The notes under the pieces: generated by a model | Told to the model about the DNA's origin: nothing | Database searches by the model: none | The model's input: only the letters and a program-made list of their open reading frames with translations | Source of the DNA: Ruminococcus flavefaciens | GTDB taxonomy: Bacteria; Bacillota; Clostridia; Oscillospirales; Ruminococcaceae | Length of the DNA: 6,627 bases | Direction of reading: 5' to 3' | NCBI GenBank assembly: GCA_902792495.1 | Contig: CADBAC010000074.1 | Span: forward strand, 1-6,627 | Part shown: piece by piece, positions 1 through 5,708 of the stretch | How positions within the stretch are numbered: the stretch's first letter is position 1 | Layout of the letters: every line of letters starts with the position of its first letter | Program-made: the position numbers and the translations under genes

Positions 1-557
1 GATACTATGTTCATCTTTCTGCCCTCACGGCGGAAAGCTTCAACAGCGCGTTTGTTGATTCCTGCGTGTATTGTCATGAAGTCAACGCCTTCCTCTGCAT
101 GGGCACGAACTACCTTGAGAAAGTCTTCGGCAGTTATCTCCAGCAGATCCTTTTCAAGATAGCCGATAGCATCATACATGGGTACGGTACCGATCATAGC
201 AGGTGACTTGGCAACAAGCTCGCGGCGGAAAGTGTTGGTCTTGCCGTAGTTGGAAAGATCCATTATAGCCTCTGCACCAAACTTGTGAGCCAGTTCAACC
301 TTTTTCATCTCGTTATCATAGTTCTTGGCATCTCCTGATATACCAAGGTTAACATTTATCTTGGTGCGCATTCTGCTGCCGACACCCTCGGGAGATATTG
401 CTTTGTGGTTGATGTTGCAGGGGATAGCTACCTCACCCTTAGCAACAAGTGCGCGGAGCTCTTCGGGATCAATATACTCCTTCTCTGCGACTATCTTCAT
501 TTCAGGGGTGATTATGCCTTTCTTGGCAGCCTCCATCTGTGTTGCATATTCTCTCAT
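1..557 (-). CDS. thiC: Phosphomethylpyrimidine synthase ThiC, N-terminal part (cut by window edge)
   Basis: ThiC is a radical SAM enzyme that rearranges 5-aminoimidazole ribotide into 4-amino-5-hydroxymethyl-2-methylpyrimidine phosphate, the pyrimidine half of thiamine. The first 185 codons are present. They start MREYATQMEAAKKGIITPEM and include VAIPCNINHKAISPEGVG, TKINVNLGIS, AEAIMDLSNYGKT, SPAMIGTVPMYDA and EGVDFMTIHAGIN, all characteristic of the short ThiC form common in anaerobes that lacks the long N-terminal domain. The C-terminal cysteine cluster that binds the iron-sulfur centre lies beyond position 1. The ATG (557-555) is one base after the thiD TGA, and an AAAGGA site lies inside the end of thiD, so the two genes are translationally linked. 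The related BzaA/BzaB/BzaF benzimidazole synthases look similar, but the thiamine operon setting argues for ThiC. It is the last gene seen in the operon. Confidence 0.96.
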   Translation of the reverse strand, partial: MREYATQMEAAKKGIITPEMKIVAEKEYIDPEELRALVAKGEVAIPCNINHKAISPEGVGSRMRTKINVNLGISGDAKNYDNEMKKVELAHKFGAEAIMDLSNYGKTNTFRRELVAKSPAMIGTVPMYDAIGYLEKDLLEITAEDFLKVVRAHAEEGVDFMTIHAGINKRAVEAFRREGRKMNIV

Positions 558-558
558 T

Positions 559-1368
559 TCAAATTTTCCTTTCTGCTGTAAATTCATTGTTTATTGCGAA
601 TGCGTGATCCATAGGTCCGCTTCCTTTGCCAAGATCAAGCATAGCTCCGAGAGCGCCTGAGATATATCTCTTTGCCCTTTCAACTGCTTCATCAAGCTCA
701 TATCCTTTTGCCAGATTTGATGCGATCGCACTTGAAAGCGTGCAGCCGGTACCATGGGTGTTTGGGTTATGGATCCGCTTGCCGTTGAACCATTTATTAA
801 CTTCCTTGCCGATGAGCAGGTCATTTGCATCATTCAGCTGATGTCCGCCTTTGAGAAGTACTGCACATCCGTATGATGCATAGATCTTCTCGGCGGCTTT
901 CTCCATATCCTCTGCAGAGGTTATGGACATATCTGCAAGTACTTCGGCTTCGGGAATGTTAGGTGTTATCACCTTTGCCAGAGGGATCAGCCGTTCCTTC
1001 AGTGCCTGAACAGCGTCCTCGCTTATCAGCCTTGCACCGCTGGTCGCCACCATAACAGGGTCAAGGACTATGTTATTCGCCTTGTATTCTGTCAGCTTAT
1101 CAGCTATGGTGGTTATAAGTGCTGCTGATGATACCATACCTATTTTAACAGCGTCGGGGAAAATATCTTCAAAAATACGGTCAAGTTGCTGTGCCAGGAA
1201 CTCCGGTGTAACTTCCATTATTCCTGAAACACCTGACGTATTCTGGGCAGTAAGTGCGGTGATGGCTGTCATGGCATATACCCTGTTTGCCGTCATCGTT
1301 TTTATATCTGCCTGTATCCCGGCGCCTCCGCTGGGATCGCTCCCGGCGATACACAATGCTGTTCTCAT
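559..1368 (-). CDS. thiD: Hydroxymethylpyrimidine/phosphomethylpyrimidine kinase ThiD
   Basis: ThiD is a cytoplasmic ribokinase-fold enzyme that phosphorylates HMP and HMP-phosphate with ATP to give HMP-diphosphate, the pyrimidine substrate of ThiE. The 269 residues match the usual length. The N-terminal substrate-binding motif is AGSDPSGGAGIQAD (residues 8-21). It is followed by TALTAQNTSGV (37-47), VKIGMV (74-79), VLDPVM (101-106), the TPNIPEAEVL segment (135-144) and the catalytic anion-hole motif HGTGCTLSSAIA (from residue 205, with C209). The ATG is preceded by AAAGGAG at a spacing of six bases. Its gap to thiE is 74 bases, the largest within the operon, and contains a GC-rich hairpin. 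It ends one base before thiC. ThiD works directly on the ThiC product, so the last two genes form the pyrimidine branch. No defects are seen. Confidence 0.97.
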   Translation of the reverse strand: MRTALCIAGSDPSGGAGIQADIKTMTANRVYAMTAITALTAQNTSGVSGIMEVTPEFLAQQLDRIFEDIFPDAVKIGMVSSAALITTIADKLTEYKANNIVLDPVMVATSGARLISEDAVQALKERLIPLAKVITPNIPEAEVLADMSITSAEDMEKAAEKIYASYGCAVLLKGGHQLNDANDLLIGKEVNKWFNGKRIHNPNTHGTGCTLSSAIASNLAKGYELDEAVERAKRYISGALGAMLDLGKGSGPMDHAFAINNEFTAERKI

Positions 1369-1402
1369 AAAATACTCCTTTCAAGATACATTGGTTTTAT
1401 AT

Positions 1403-1436
1403 AGCGGCAGGCAGGTGGTGCCCCCAAGCTGCCGCT
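1403..1436 (-). other. GC-rich hairpin in the thiE-thiD gap
   Basis: An eight-base inverted repeat, AGCGGCAG and CTGCCGCT, surrounds an 18-base loop. It occupies most of the 74-base space between the thiE stop and the thiD Shine-Dalgarno site. On the transcribed strand it is followed by ATATAAAACC rather than a run of T, so it is not a canonical intrinsic terminator. It could be a processing or mRNA-stability element or a weak attenuator. The function is not known, and the stem could be chance in a GC-rich stretch. Confidence 0.45.
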
Positions 1437-1442
1437 GTTTGA

Positions 1443-2075
1443 TTATCTGAAAACTTCCTGAGAGAGTTTTTTCAATTCTCTGCATTCAGTTTCAATATTC
1501 TCTGCAGCGAATATTGCTGATACAAGGGCAGCACCGTCTGCACCGCAGCCTTTCAGTTCAGTCATATTCGACTTGCTTATTCCGCCTATAGCAGTTACAG
1601 GTATATCGACCGAAGCTGCTATCTCGCGCAGCTGTTCATTGGTTATGCGTATAGCGTTTTTCTTTGTGGGGGAGGGAAATACCGCTCCGACACCCAGATA
1701 GTCTGCGCCTGCTGCCTGTGCGGCTTTTGCCTGCTCTACGGTTTTTGCAGTCGCCCCTATGATGAAACCGCTGCCGGCTTTTGATCTTATCTCCGCAACA
1801 GGTGCATCCTCAATACCAACATGTACACCGTCCACGCCTGCAGCTATGGCAGCTTTGTAGTTATCGTTTATTATCAGCGGTACACCGTATCTGCTGCATA
1901 TATTTTTGACTTTCTTTGCTTCCTCTGTGAGGCTGACTTCATCAAGTCCCTTTTCGCGCAGCTGAAGTATTGTGGCGCCGCCTTTAAGGGCTGCCTCTAT
2001 CGCTTCATAAAAGTCACGCTGACCGATCGCACCACGGTCTGTTATGGCATACAGCGTAACATCTACATTAACCAT
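1443..2075 (-). CDS. thiE: Thiamine-phosphate synthase ThiE
   Basis: ThiE is a TIM-barrel enzyme that couples HMP-diphosphate with the carboxythiazole phosphate made by ThiG/TenI, releasing pyrophosphate and CO2 to give thiamine monophosphate. At 210 residues it has the family length. Key motifs are ILQLREKGLD (36-45), LIINDN (67-72, a substrate/metal region), GVHVGIEDAP (83-92, with the acidic position D90), IGATAKTVEQA (106-116), YLGVGAVFPSPTKK (126-139) and the phosphate-binding TAIGGISKSN (161-170). Unlike the neighbouring paralogue it keeps the Asp/Asn residues that bind magnesium pyrophosphate, so I assign the synthase role to this copy. Its ATG lies inside the end of tenI (8-base overlap), with an AGAGGTG site upstream within tenI, consistent with coupled translation. 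It is the step where the thiazole and pyrimidine branches meet. Confidence 0.96.
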   Translation of the reverse strand: MVNVDVTLYAITDRGAIGQRDFYEAIEAALKGGATILQLREKGLDEVSLTEEAKKVKNICSRYGVPLIINDNYKAAIAAGVDGVHVGIEDAPVAEIRSKAGSGFIIGATAKTVEQAKAAQAAGADYLGVGAVFPSPTKKNAIRITNEQLREIAASVDIPVTAIGGISKSNMTELKGCGADGAALVSAIFAAENIETECRELKKLSQEVFR

Positions 2076-2673
2076 TCATTACACCTCTTAATCTATCCAT
2101 AAATTCGGACACATCTTCCGCCTGCATGAAACTGCTCATAAGGCAGATGCCGTCTGCACCTGCTTTTATGCATTCAGCAGCATTGTCCGCTGATATACCG
2201 CCTATTGCGTAAACGGGCAGTTTAACAGTATTGCAGATCTCTTTAAGAAAATCCGTTCCTCGTCCTGCCAGACCCTTTTTGCATTCGGTTTCAAAAATGT
2301 GTCCTGCAATGATGTATCCGGCGCCCAGCGCTTGTGCTTCAATAGCGTCTTCAGCGGAGTGGCATGAGGTGCCGATTGCATCGAACTGTGCTTTGTCATC
2401 TGCTGACATATCCCGCAGTATTTGCAGAGGAAGATGAACTCTTTTTATACCAAGTTCTGACGCAGTTTCCCAAAAGCTGTTCACAGCAAGGGGAACACCG
2501 TATCCTTTGCATATTTCAGCCGAGATCTCAGCAAGCTCGGAATATTCCTTCTCGGACATATCCTTTTCACGAAGTATCACCATATCGGGTCGAGCTGCTG
2601 CGATCTTTTCCAGCTGTTCGGGAAAACCTGCGTGGCAAAGTGTCCTGTTTGTTATGCAGATGATCTTACACAT
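2068..2673 (-). CDS. tenI: Thiazole tautomerase TenI (ThiE-like paralogue)
   Basis: This is a 201-residue ThiE-superfamily protein that lacks the synthase active site. The Asp/Asn pair is replaced by VNSFWETA (from residue 64) and the VHVGxxD loop by VHLPLQ (79-84), so magnesium pyrophosphate binding is unlikely. It carries the TenI signature GHIFETECKKG (124-134), whose His125 corresponds to the catalytic histidine of Bacillus subtilis TenI, plus IGTSCHSAEDA (100-110) and AIGGISADN. TenI aromatises the thiazole carboxylate tautomer released by ThiG into the form ThiE uses. Position between thiH and thiE fits that step. The ATG overlaps the thiH stop by eight bases, and the gene overlaps thiE by another eight. 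Automatic annotation may call it a second ThiE; the residue losses argue against that. The tautomerase activity itself is inferred. Confidence 0.88.
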   Translation of the reverse strand: MCKIICITNRTLCHAGFPEQLEKIAAARPDMVILREKDMSEKEYSELAEISAEICKGYGVPLAVNSFWETASELGIKRVHLPLQILRDMSADDKAQFDAIGTSCHSAEDAIEAQALGAGYIIAGHIFETECKKGLAGRGTDFLKEICNTVKLPVYAIGGISADNAAECIKAGADGICLMSSFMQAEDVSEFMDRLRGVMNG

Positions 2674-3916
2674 ACAGATAATCGTTCAGCACAGGCTGCA
2701 AGCCCTCAGCGGACATATCCTTGTACATGGTATCAAAGCTTCTCGTATCTGCTATCTCGAACTGCTCATCGCCCTCGTTATCGTTTTCCTTGCCGGTGTA
2801 TTTGCTTTCATGGTCACCTATACCCGTGGAAACTCCTGCGGATATCTTGGTGGCTGCGATCTTCACTATACCGTCACGGAAACTTTTGGTCTCACGGGAA
2901 GATACTGTTATACCTGCAAACGGCAGGAAAAGTCTGTAAGCACACAGTACCTGACAAAGCTGTCTTTCACCAACATCCATGTGGTCTATCTTGTCATTAT
3001 TTACTATCGGGCGAAGTCTCGGACATGAGAGGGATATCTCAGCATGAGGGTACTTCCTCTGCAGATAGTACATATGCAGTCCCGTAGCCAGTGCGTCCTT
3101 TCTGAAATCGGAAAGTCCCAGCAGCGCCGAGCCGGCAATACCACGCATACCGCCCATAAGTGCTCTCTCCTGTGCTTCAAAACGGTAAGGCCATACGCGC
3201 TTGTGTCCTGCAAGGTGGAGAGTTTCGTACTTGACATTATCATAAGTTTCCTGAAAAACGGTGACATAGTCCACTCCGCATTTGTGGAGATATTTGTAAT
3301 CTTCCACGTTCACGGGATATATCTCAACGCCAACCATACGGAAATACTTCCGCGCCAGTTTGCAGGCTTCACCTATATACTTTACATCGCTCATGCTCTT
3401 GCTTTCGCCTGTGAGGATAAGTATCTCCTCCATGCCGCTGTCTGCAATTACTTTCATCTCATGCTCGATCTGTTCCATGTTCAGTTTCATACGGCGGATA
3501 TGGTTGTAGCAATTGAATCCGCAGTATACGCAGTAATTCTCGCAGTAATTAGCGATGTACAGCGGTGTGAACAGGTAAACCGTGTTGCCGAAATGCTTTC
3601 TGGTCTCAACACGTGCACGCTCAGCCATCTGTTCAAGGAAAGGTTCTGCAGCAGGAGAAAGCAGTGCCTTGAATTCCTCAACGCCGATAGTCGTTTTCTG
3701 TAATGCGCGTGAAACATCAAGTGCTGTATATGCATTGTAGTCGTAGCTGTCGAACTGTGTCATTACCTTTTCGAGTATATCACTTTTTATCTGCTCCTGA
3801 CCTTCCATATATTTCATGTGGTCGGTACGGCAGGAGGGATCATTTTCAAGCTTGTGCTTGCGTTTTAATGCTTCTTCGGAAAGTCCCTCGGAATCAAACA
3901 GAAAATTATTTTCCAT
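2666..3916 (-). CDS. thiH: 2-iminoacetate (dehydroglycine) synthase ThiH
   Basis: ThiH is a radical SAM enzyme that cleaves tyrosine to 2-iminoacetate and p-cresol, supplying the glycine-derived part of the thiazole; it acts with ThiG. The cluster motif CENYCVYC (CxxxCxxC) sits in PLYIANYCENYCVYCGF. Downstream are LILTGES, VEIYPVNVEDY, VTVFQETYD, ALLGLSDFRKD, SLSCPRLRPI and VSSRET, all matching ThiH. The end (EQFEIADTRSFD, then QPVLNDYLYV) is ThiH-like and lacks the extra C-terminal cysteines of HydG. I start at ATG 3916 because an AGGTG site lies eight bases upstream. The same frame can start at GTG 3925, but the AAGG would then be only one base away. The result is 416 residues, about 40 longer at the N terminus than the E. 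coli enzyme. The use of ThiH rather than ThiO fits an anaerobe. Confidence 0.95.
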   Translation of the reverse strand: MENNFLFDSEGLSEEALKRKHKLENDPSCRTDHMKYMEGQEQIKSDILEKVMTQFDSYDYNAYTALDVSRALQKTTIGVEEFKALLSPAAEPFLEQMAERARVETRKHFGNTVYLFTPLYIANYCENYCVYCGFNCYNHIRRMKLNMEQIEHEMKVIADSGMEEILILTGESKSMSDVKYIGEACKLARKYFRMVGVEIYPVNVEDYKYLHKCGVDYVTVFQETYDNVKYETLHLAGHKRVWPYRFEAQERALMGGMRGIAGSALLGLSDFRKDALATGLHMYYLQRKYPHAEISLSCPRLRPIVNNDKIDHMDVGERQLCQVLCAYRLFLPFAGITVSSRETKSFRDGIVKIAATKISAGVSTGIGDHESKYTGKENDNEGDEQFEIADTRSFDTMYKDMSAEGLQPVLNDYLYV

Positions 3917-3928
3917 CGTATCCACACC

Positions 3929-4702
3929 TTAGTCTCTCAGAAATCCAGTAAGTGTATCGGAAGGCGATGCACCTCTTACAAGCACTCGTCCAAGACCCGA
4001 AAGGTAAGCCTGTCTTCCTGCTTCTATGGCTTTGCGGAAAGCGTCAGCCATCATCGGCAGATCGCCGGCGGTTGCCAGCGCAGTGTTTGACATAACTGCA
4101 GCAGCACCCATCTCCATAGCCTCGCAAGCCTGTGAAGGTCTGCCAATGCCTGCATCAACGATTATAGGCAGGTCTATTTCATCTATCAGTATCTGTATGA
4201 AATCCTTTGTTGCAAGACCCTTGTTTGAACCGATCGGCGAAGCCAGTGGCATTACAGATGCCGCACCTGCGTTAACAAGGTCTCTCGCAGTGTTAAGGTC
4301 GGGATACATATAAGGCATTACTACAAAGCCTTCATTTGCAAGTATCTCAGTAGCTTTTACTGTCTCCGCATTGTCGGGCAGAAGATACTTTGTATCGCGC
4401 ATGATCTCTATTTTAACGAAATTTCCGCAGCCTAGTTCTCTTGCAAGCCTTGCTATGCGGACAGCTTCTTCTGCATTTCTTGCACCCGAAGTGTTAGGCA
4501 GAAGAGTAACGCCTTCGGGGATATGGTCAAGTATGCTCTCCTGATCTTTAGTATTTGCACGCCTTACAGCAAGGGTTATGATCTCTGCACCGGCATTCTC
4601 AACAGCTGCTTTTATAAGCGAAAGAGAATACTTTCCTGAACCGAGTATGAATCTAGAATTGAATTCGTGTCCGCCTATGACGAGTTTGTCATTGTTTATC
4701 AT
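3929..4702 (-). CDS. thiG: Thiazole synthase ThiG
   Basis: ThiG is a TIM-barrel enzyme that condenses 1-deoxy-D-xylulose 5-phosphate, ThiS-thiocarboxylate and dehydroglycine into the thiazole phosphate. It has 257 residues, the normal length. The Schiff-base lysine is K97 in FVKIEI, with E99 beside it, and D183 lies in [12 protein letters not shown]; these match K96, E98 and D182 of Bacillus subtilis ThiG. Other family motifs are LGSGKY (20-25), ITLAVRR (42-48), [21 protein letters not shown], the phosphate-binding [12 protein letters not shown] (151-162) and [10 protein letters not shown]. The C terminus includes AYLSGLG and [10 protein letters not shown]. The ATG is 19 bases after the thiF stop, with AAAGGA in that gap as the ribosome binding site. 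The TAA stop overlaps the region that supplies the thiH ribosome binding site. All expected catalytic residues are intact. Confidence 0.98.
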   Translation of the reverse strand: MINNDKLVIGGHEFNSRFILGSGKYSLSLIKAAVENAGAEIITLAVRRANTKDQESILDHIPEGVTLLPNTSGARNAEEAVRIARLARELGCGNFVKIEIMRDTKYLLPDNAETVKATEILANEGFVVMPYMYPDLNTARDLVNAGAASVMPLASPIGSNKGLATKDFIQILIDEIDLPIIVDAGIGRPSQACEAMEMGAAAVMSNTALATAGDLPMMADAFRKAIEAGRQAYLSGLGRVLVRGASPSDTLTGFLRD

Positions 4703-4721
4703 TTATATCGTCCTTTCGTTT

Positions 4722-5357
4722 TCAGGCTTCGTCCTTGCCTGATATTATCCTTAGTACCATTGTAGCCTGATGTGCCGCGCATACTGCAACTCTGGCTGAT
4801 ATAAGCCCCAGACCTTCGTTCACATCGCTCTTGCCGTCACCGCATAGCCAGAAATTCCGCGCTATCCTTTTGGTGACAATGCTGTTCGCACTTCCAAGTC
4901 CTGCCATGCCCGAGGCTGCCACCAGTTTTTTATCGGGGAAGTTTTCAAGCACCGAATTTACCAGCATAGCTTTCTGTTCGGCATTGTCGAAACATTCACA
5001 GACTATTAGAAAATCTGCCAGAAGCACAGGGATGTTTTCTTCGTCGAGCTTGACTGCCTGAGATGTTATATCGCAGTAGGGTGCTATTTTTAAGAGTGTA
5101 TCTTTCAGTGCGTCTGCCTTGTACTGTCCAAGCTGTTCTGGAAAATACTGCTGACGGTTCAGGTTTGAGATATCTACCCTGTCAAAGTCTATCAGATGTA
5201 TCCTGCCGAGCCCTGCACGTGCGAGGCTTATTGCAACATTAGAGCCAAGTCCGCCCAGACCGCAGATCACTACTGCCGTTTCCGAAAATAGTTTTTGCAG
5301 TTCTTTTCCGTGACGTTCTTCAAGTGCGGCATACATTTCTTCTTTTGATGGGATCAT
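4722..5357 (-). CDS. thiF: ThiS adenylyltransferase ThiF, short form
   Basis: ThiF is an E1-like enzyme that uses ATP to adenylate the C-terminal glycine of ThiS, preparing it for sulfur transfer. The N-terminal nucleotide-binding loop is VVICGLGGLGSN (29-40). It is followed by the DFDRVDISNLNRQQYF block (57-72) with the acidic and Asn/Arg residues that contact ATP, and by a crossover region LIVCECFDNAEQK (117-129). At 211 residues it is shorter than E. coli ThiF (about 250) and has no pair of CxxC zinc motifs, which matches the clostridial ThiF subfamily. Cysteines at 120, 122, 172 and 193 are candidates for any persulfide chemistry, but which one acts cannot be read from sequence. The ATG directly follows the thiS TAG with no gap. 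Related E1-like proteins act on MoaD, but the position beside thiS settles the partner. Confidence 0.95.
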   Translation of the reverse strand: MIPSKEEMYAALEERHGKELQKLFSETAVVICGLGGLGSNVAISLARAGLGRIHLIDFDRVDISNLNRQQYFPEQLGQYKADALKDTLLKIAPYCDITSQAVKLDEENIPVLLADFLIVCECFDNAEQKAMLVNSVLENFPDKKLVAASGMAGLGSANSIVTKRIARNFWLCGDGKSDVNEGLGLISARVAVCAAHQATMVLRIISGKDEA

Positions 5358-5552
5358 CTAGCCGCCTCCAACAAAGCTGACTACCTCAACGCTGTCGCCA
5401 TCCTTGAGTACAGTGCTTTCGTACTGTGATTTAGGAAGTATATCCAGATTCAATTCGACTGCTACGCGCTTTGGATCGTAGCCGTTATCGTTCAGCATTT
5501 CGGTAACGGTCTTTCCCGCGAGTTCAAGCTGTTCGCCGTTTAACTTTACCAT
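5358..5552 (-). CDS. thiS: Sulfur carrier protein ThiS
   Basis: ThiS is a small ubiquitin-fold protein that carries sulfur as a C-terminal thiocarboxylate to ThiG. The 64 residues (MVKLNGEQLELAGKTVTEML at the start, DGDSVEVVSFVGGG at the end) fit the family length of about 65, and the essential terminal Gly-Gly is present. The internal stretch VAVELNLDILPKSQY, followed by L-K-DGD, matches the ThiS beta-grasp pattern. The ATG has GGAGG seven bases upstream. It is the first gene of the operon, 17 bases after the T-run of the riboswitch terminator, and its TAG abuts the thiF ATG. The sequence is MoaD-like in fold, but the partner genes identify it as ThiS. Confidence 0.96.
   Translation of the reverse strand: MVKLNGEQLELAGKTVTEMLNDNGYDPKRVAVELNLDILPKSQYESTVLKDGDSVEVVSFVGGG
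5365..5369 (-). promoter_or_regulatory. thiF Shine-Dalgarno site built from thiS glycine codons
   Basis: The last thiS codons read GTT GGA GGC GGC TAG and are followed at once by the thiF ATG. GGAGG within the Gly-Gly codons lies seven bases before that ATG, an ideal distance. The same bases therefore encode the functional C terminus of ThiS and the ribosome binding site of its activating enzyme. This decides the thiF start and suggests coupled translation of the two partners. Confidence 0.8.
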
Positions 5553-5568
5553 TTACATTCCTCCATAC

Positions 5569-5602
5569 AAAAAAAGGGGACTGCACGCAAAAAACAGTCC
5601 CC
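5569..5602 (-). terminator. Intrinsic terminator of the TPP riboswitch
   Basis: On the transcribed strand, GGGGACTG pairs perfectly with CAGTCCCC (8 bp, 11-base loop) and is followed directly by seven T. It lies about 20 bases after the aptamer and 17 bases before the thiS ATG, the usual place for the expression platform of a transcription-terminating riboswitch. A small CCGA/TCGG hairpin sits just before it. I could not identify a convincing antiterminator by eye. Confidence 0.93.
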
Positions 5603-5614
5603 CGAATGATCGGT

Positions 5615-5708
5615 ATCATATTCCCTACGTTGGCATTATCCAAATCAGGTTATGGGTCGATAACTCGGTCGCTATCCTCTCAGCCTGTATACAAGCTCCC
5701 CTTATTTT
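5615..5708 (-). ncRNA. TPP riboswitch (THI-box) aptamer
   Basis: The leader contains the conserved THI-box elements in order: GGGGAGC at 5701-5695; a GCTTG/CAGGC hairpin; CTGAGA at 5683-5678; a variable hairpin (GATAGC/GTTATC); ACCTGATTTGGATAATGCC at 5650-5632, whose TTGG and CCAA form the second arm; and GTAGGGA at 5628-5622. CTGAGA contacts the pyrimidine ring of thiamine pyrophosphate, and the second arm holds the pyrophosphate through magnesium. The outer P1 helix is AU-rich and weak by eye, so the exact ends are approximate. It sits between a promoter and an intrinsic terminator upstream of thiS, so TPP binding should stop transcription of the operon. Confidence 0.97.

Noticed and set aside
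1..557. BzaF-type benzimidazole synthase instead of ThiC
   Set aside because: The N-terminal part alone cannot exclude it fully, but cobalamin lower-ligand genes are absent and every neighbour is a thiamine gene.
1403..1436. Hairpin between thiE and thiD as an intrinsic terminator
   Set aside because: No T-run follows the stem on the transcribed strand; ATATAAAACC does. The weak TTGGGG/TATATA pair here is also too poor to call a promoter.
2507..3087. Plus-strand open frames of 150-173 codons across tenI/thiH
   Set aside because: They lie fully within well-supported minus-strand genes, overlap each other in different frames and resemble no family I know.
3044..3703. 219-codon open frame on the plus strand inside thiH
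   Set aside because: It is antisense to a clearly functional thiH, has no recognisable domains, and its length follows from the codon composition of the opposite strand.
2666..3916. HydG (hydrogenase maturation) instead of ThiH
   Set aside because: HydG is longer and has extra C-terminal cysteines for a second cluster. This protein ends like ThiH and sits between thiG and tenI.
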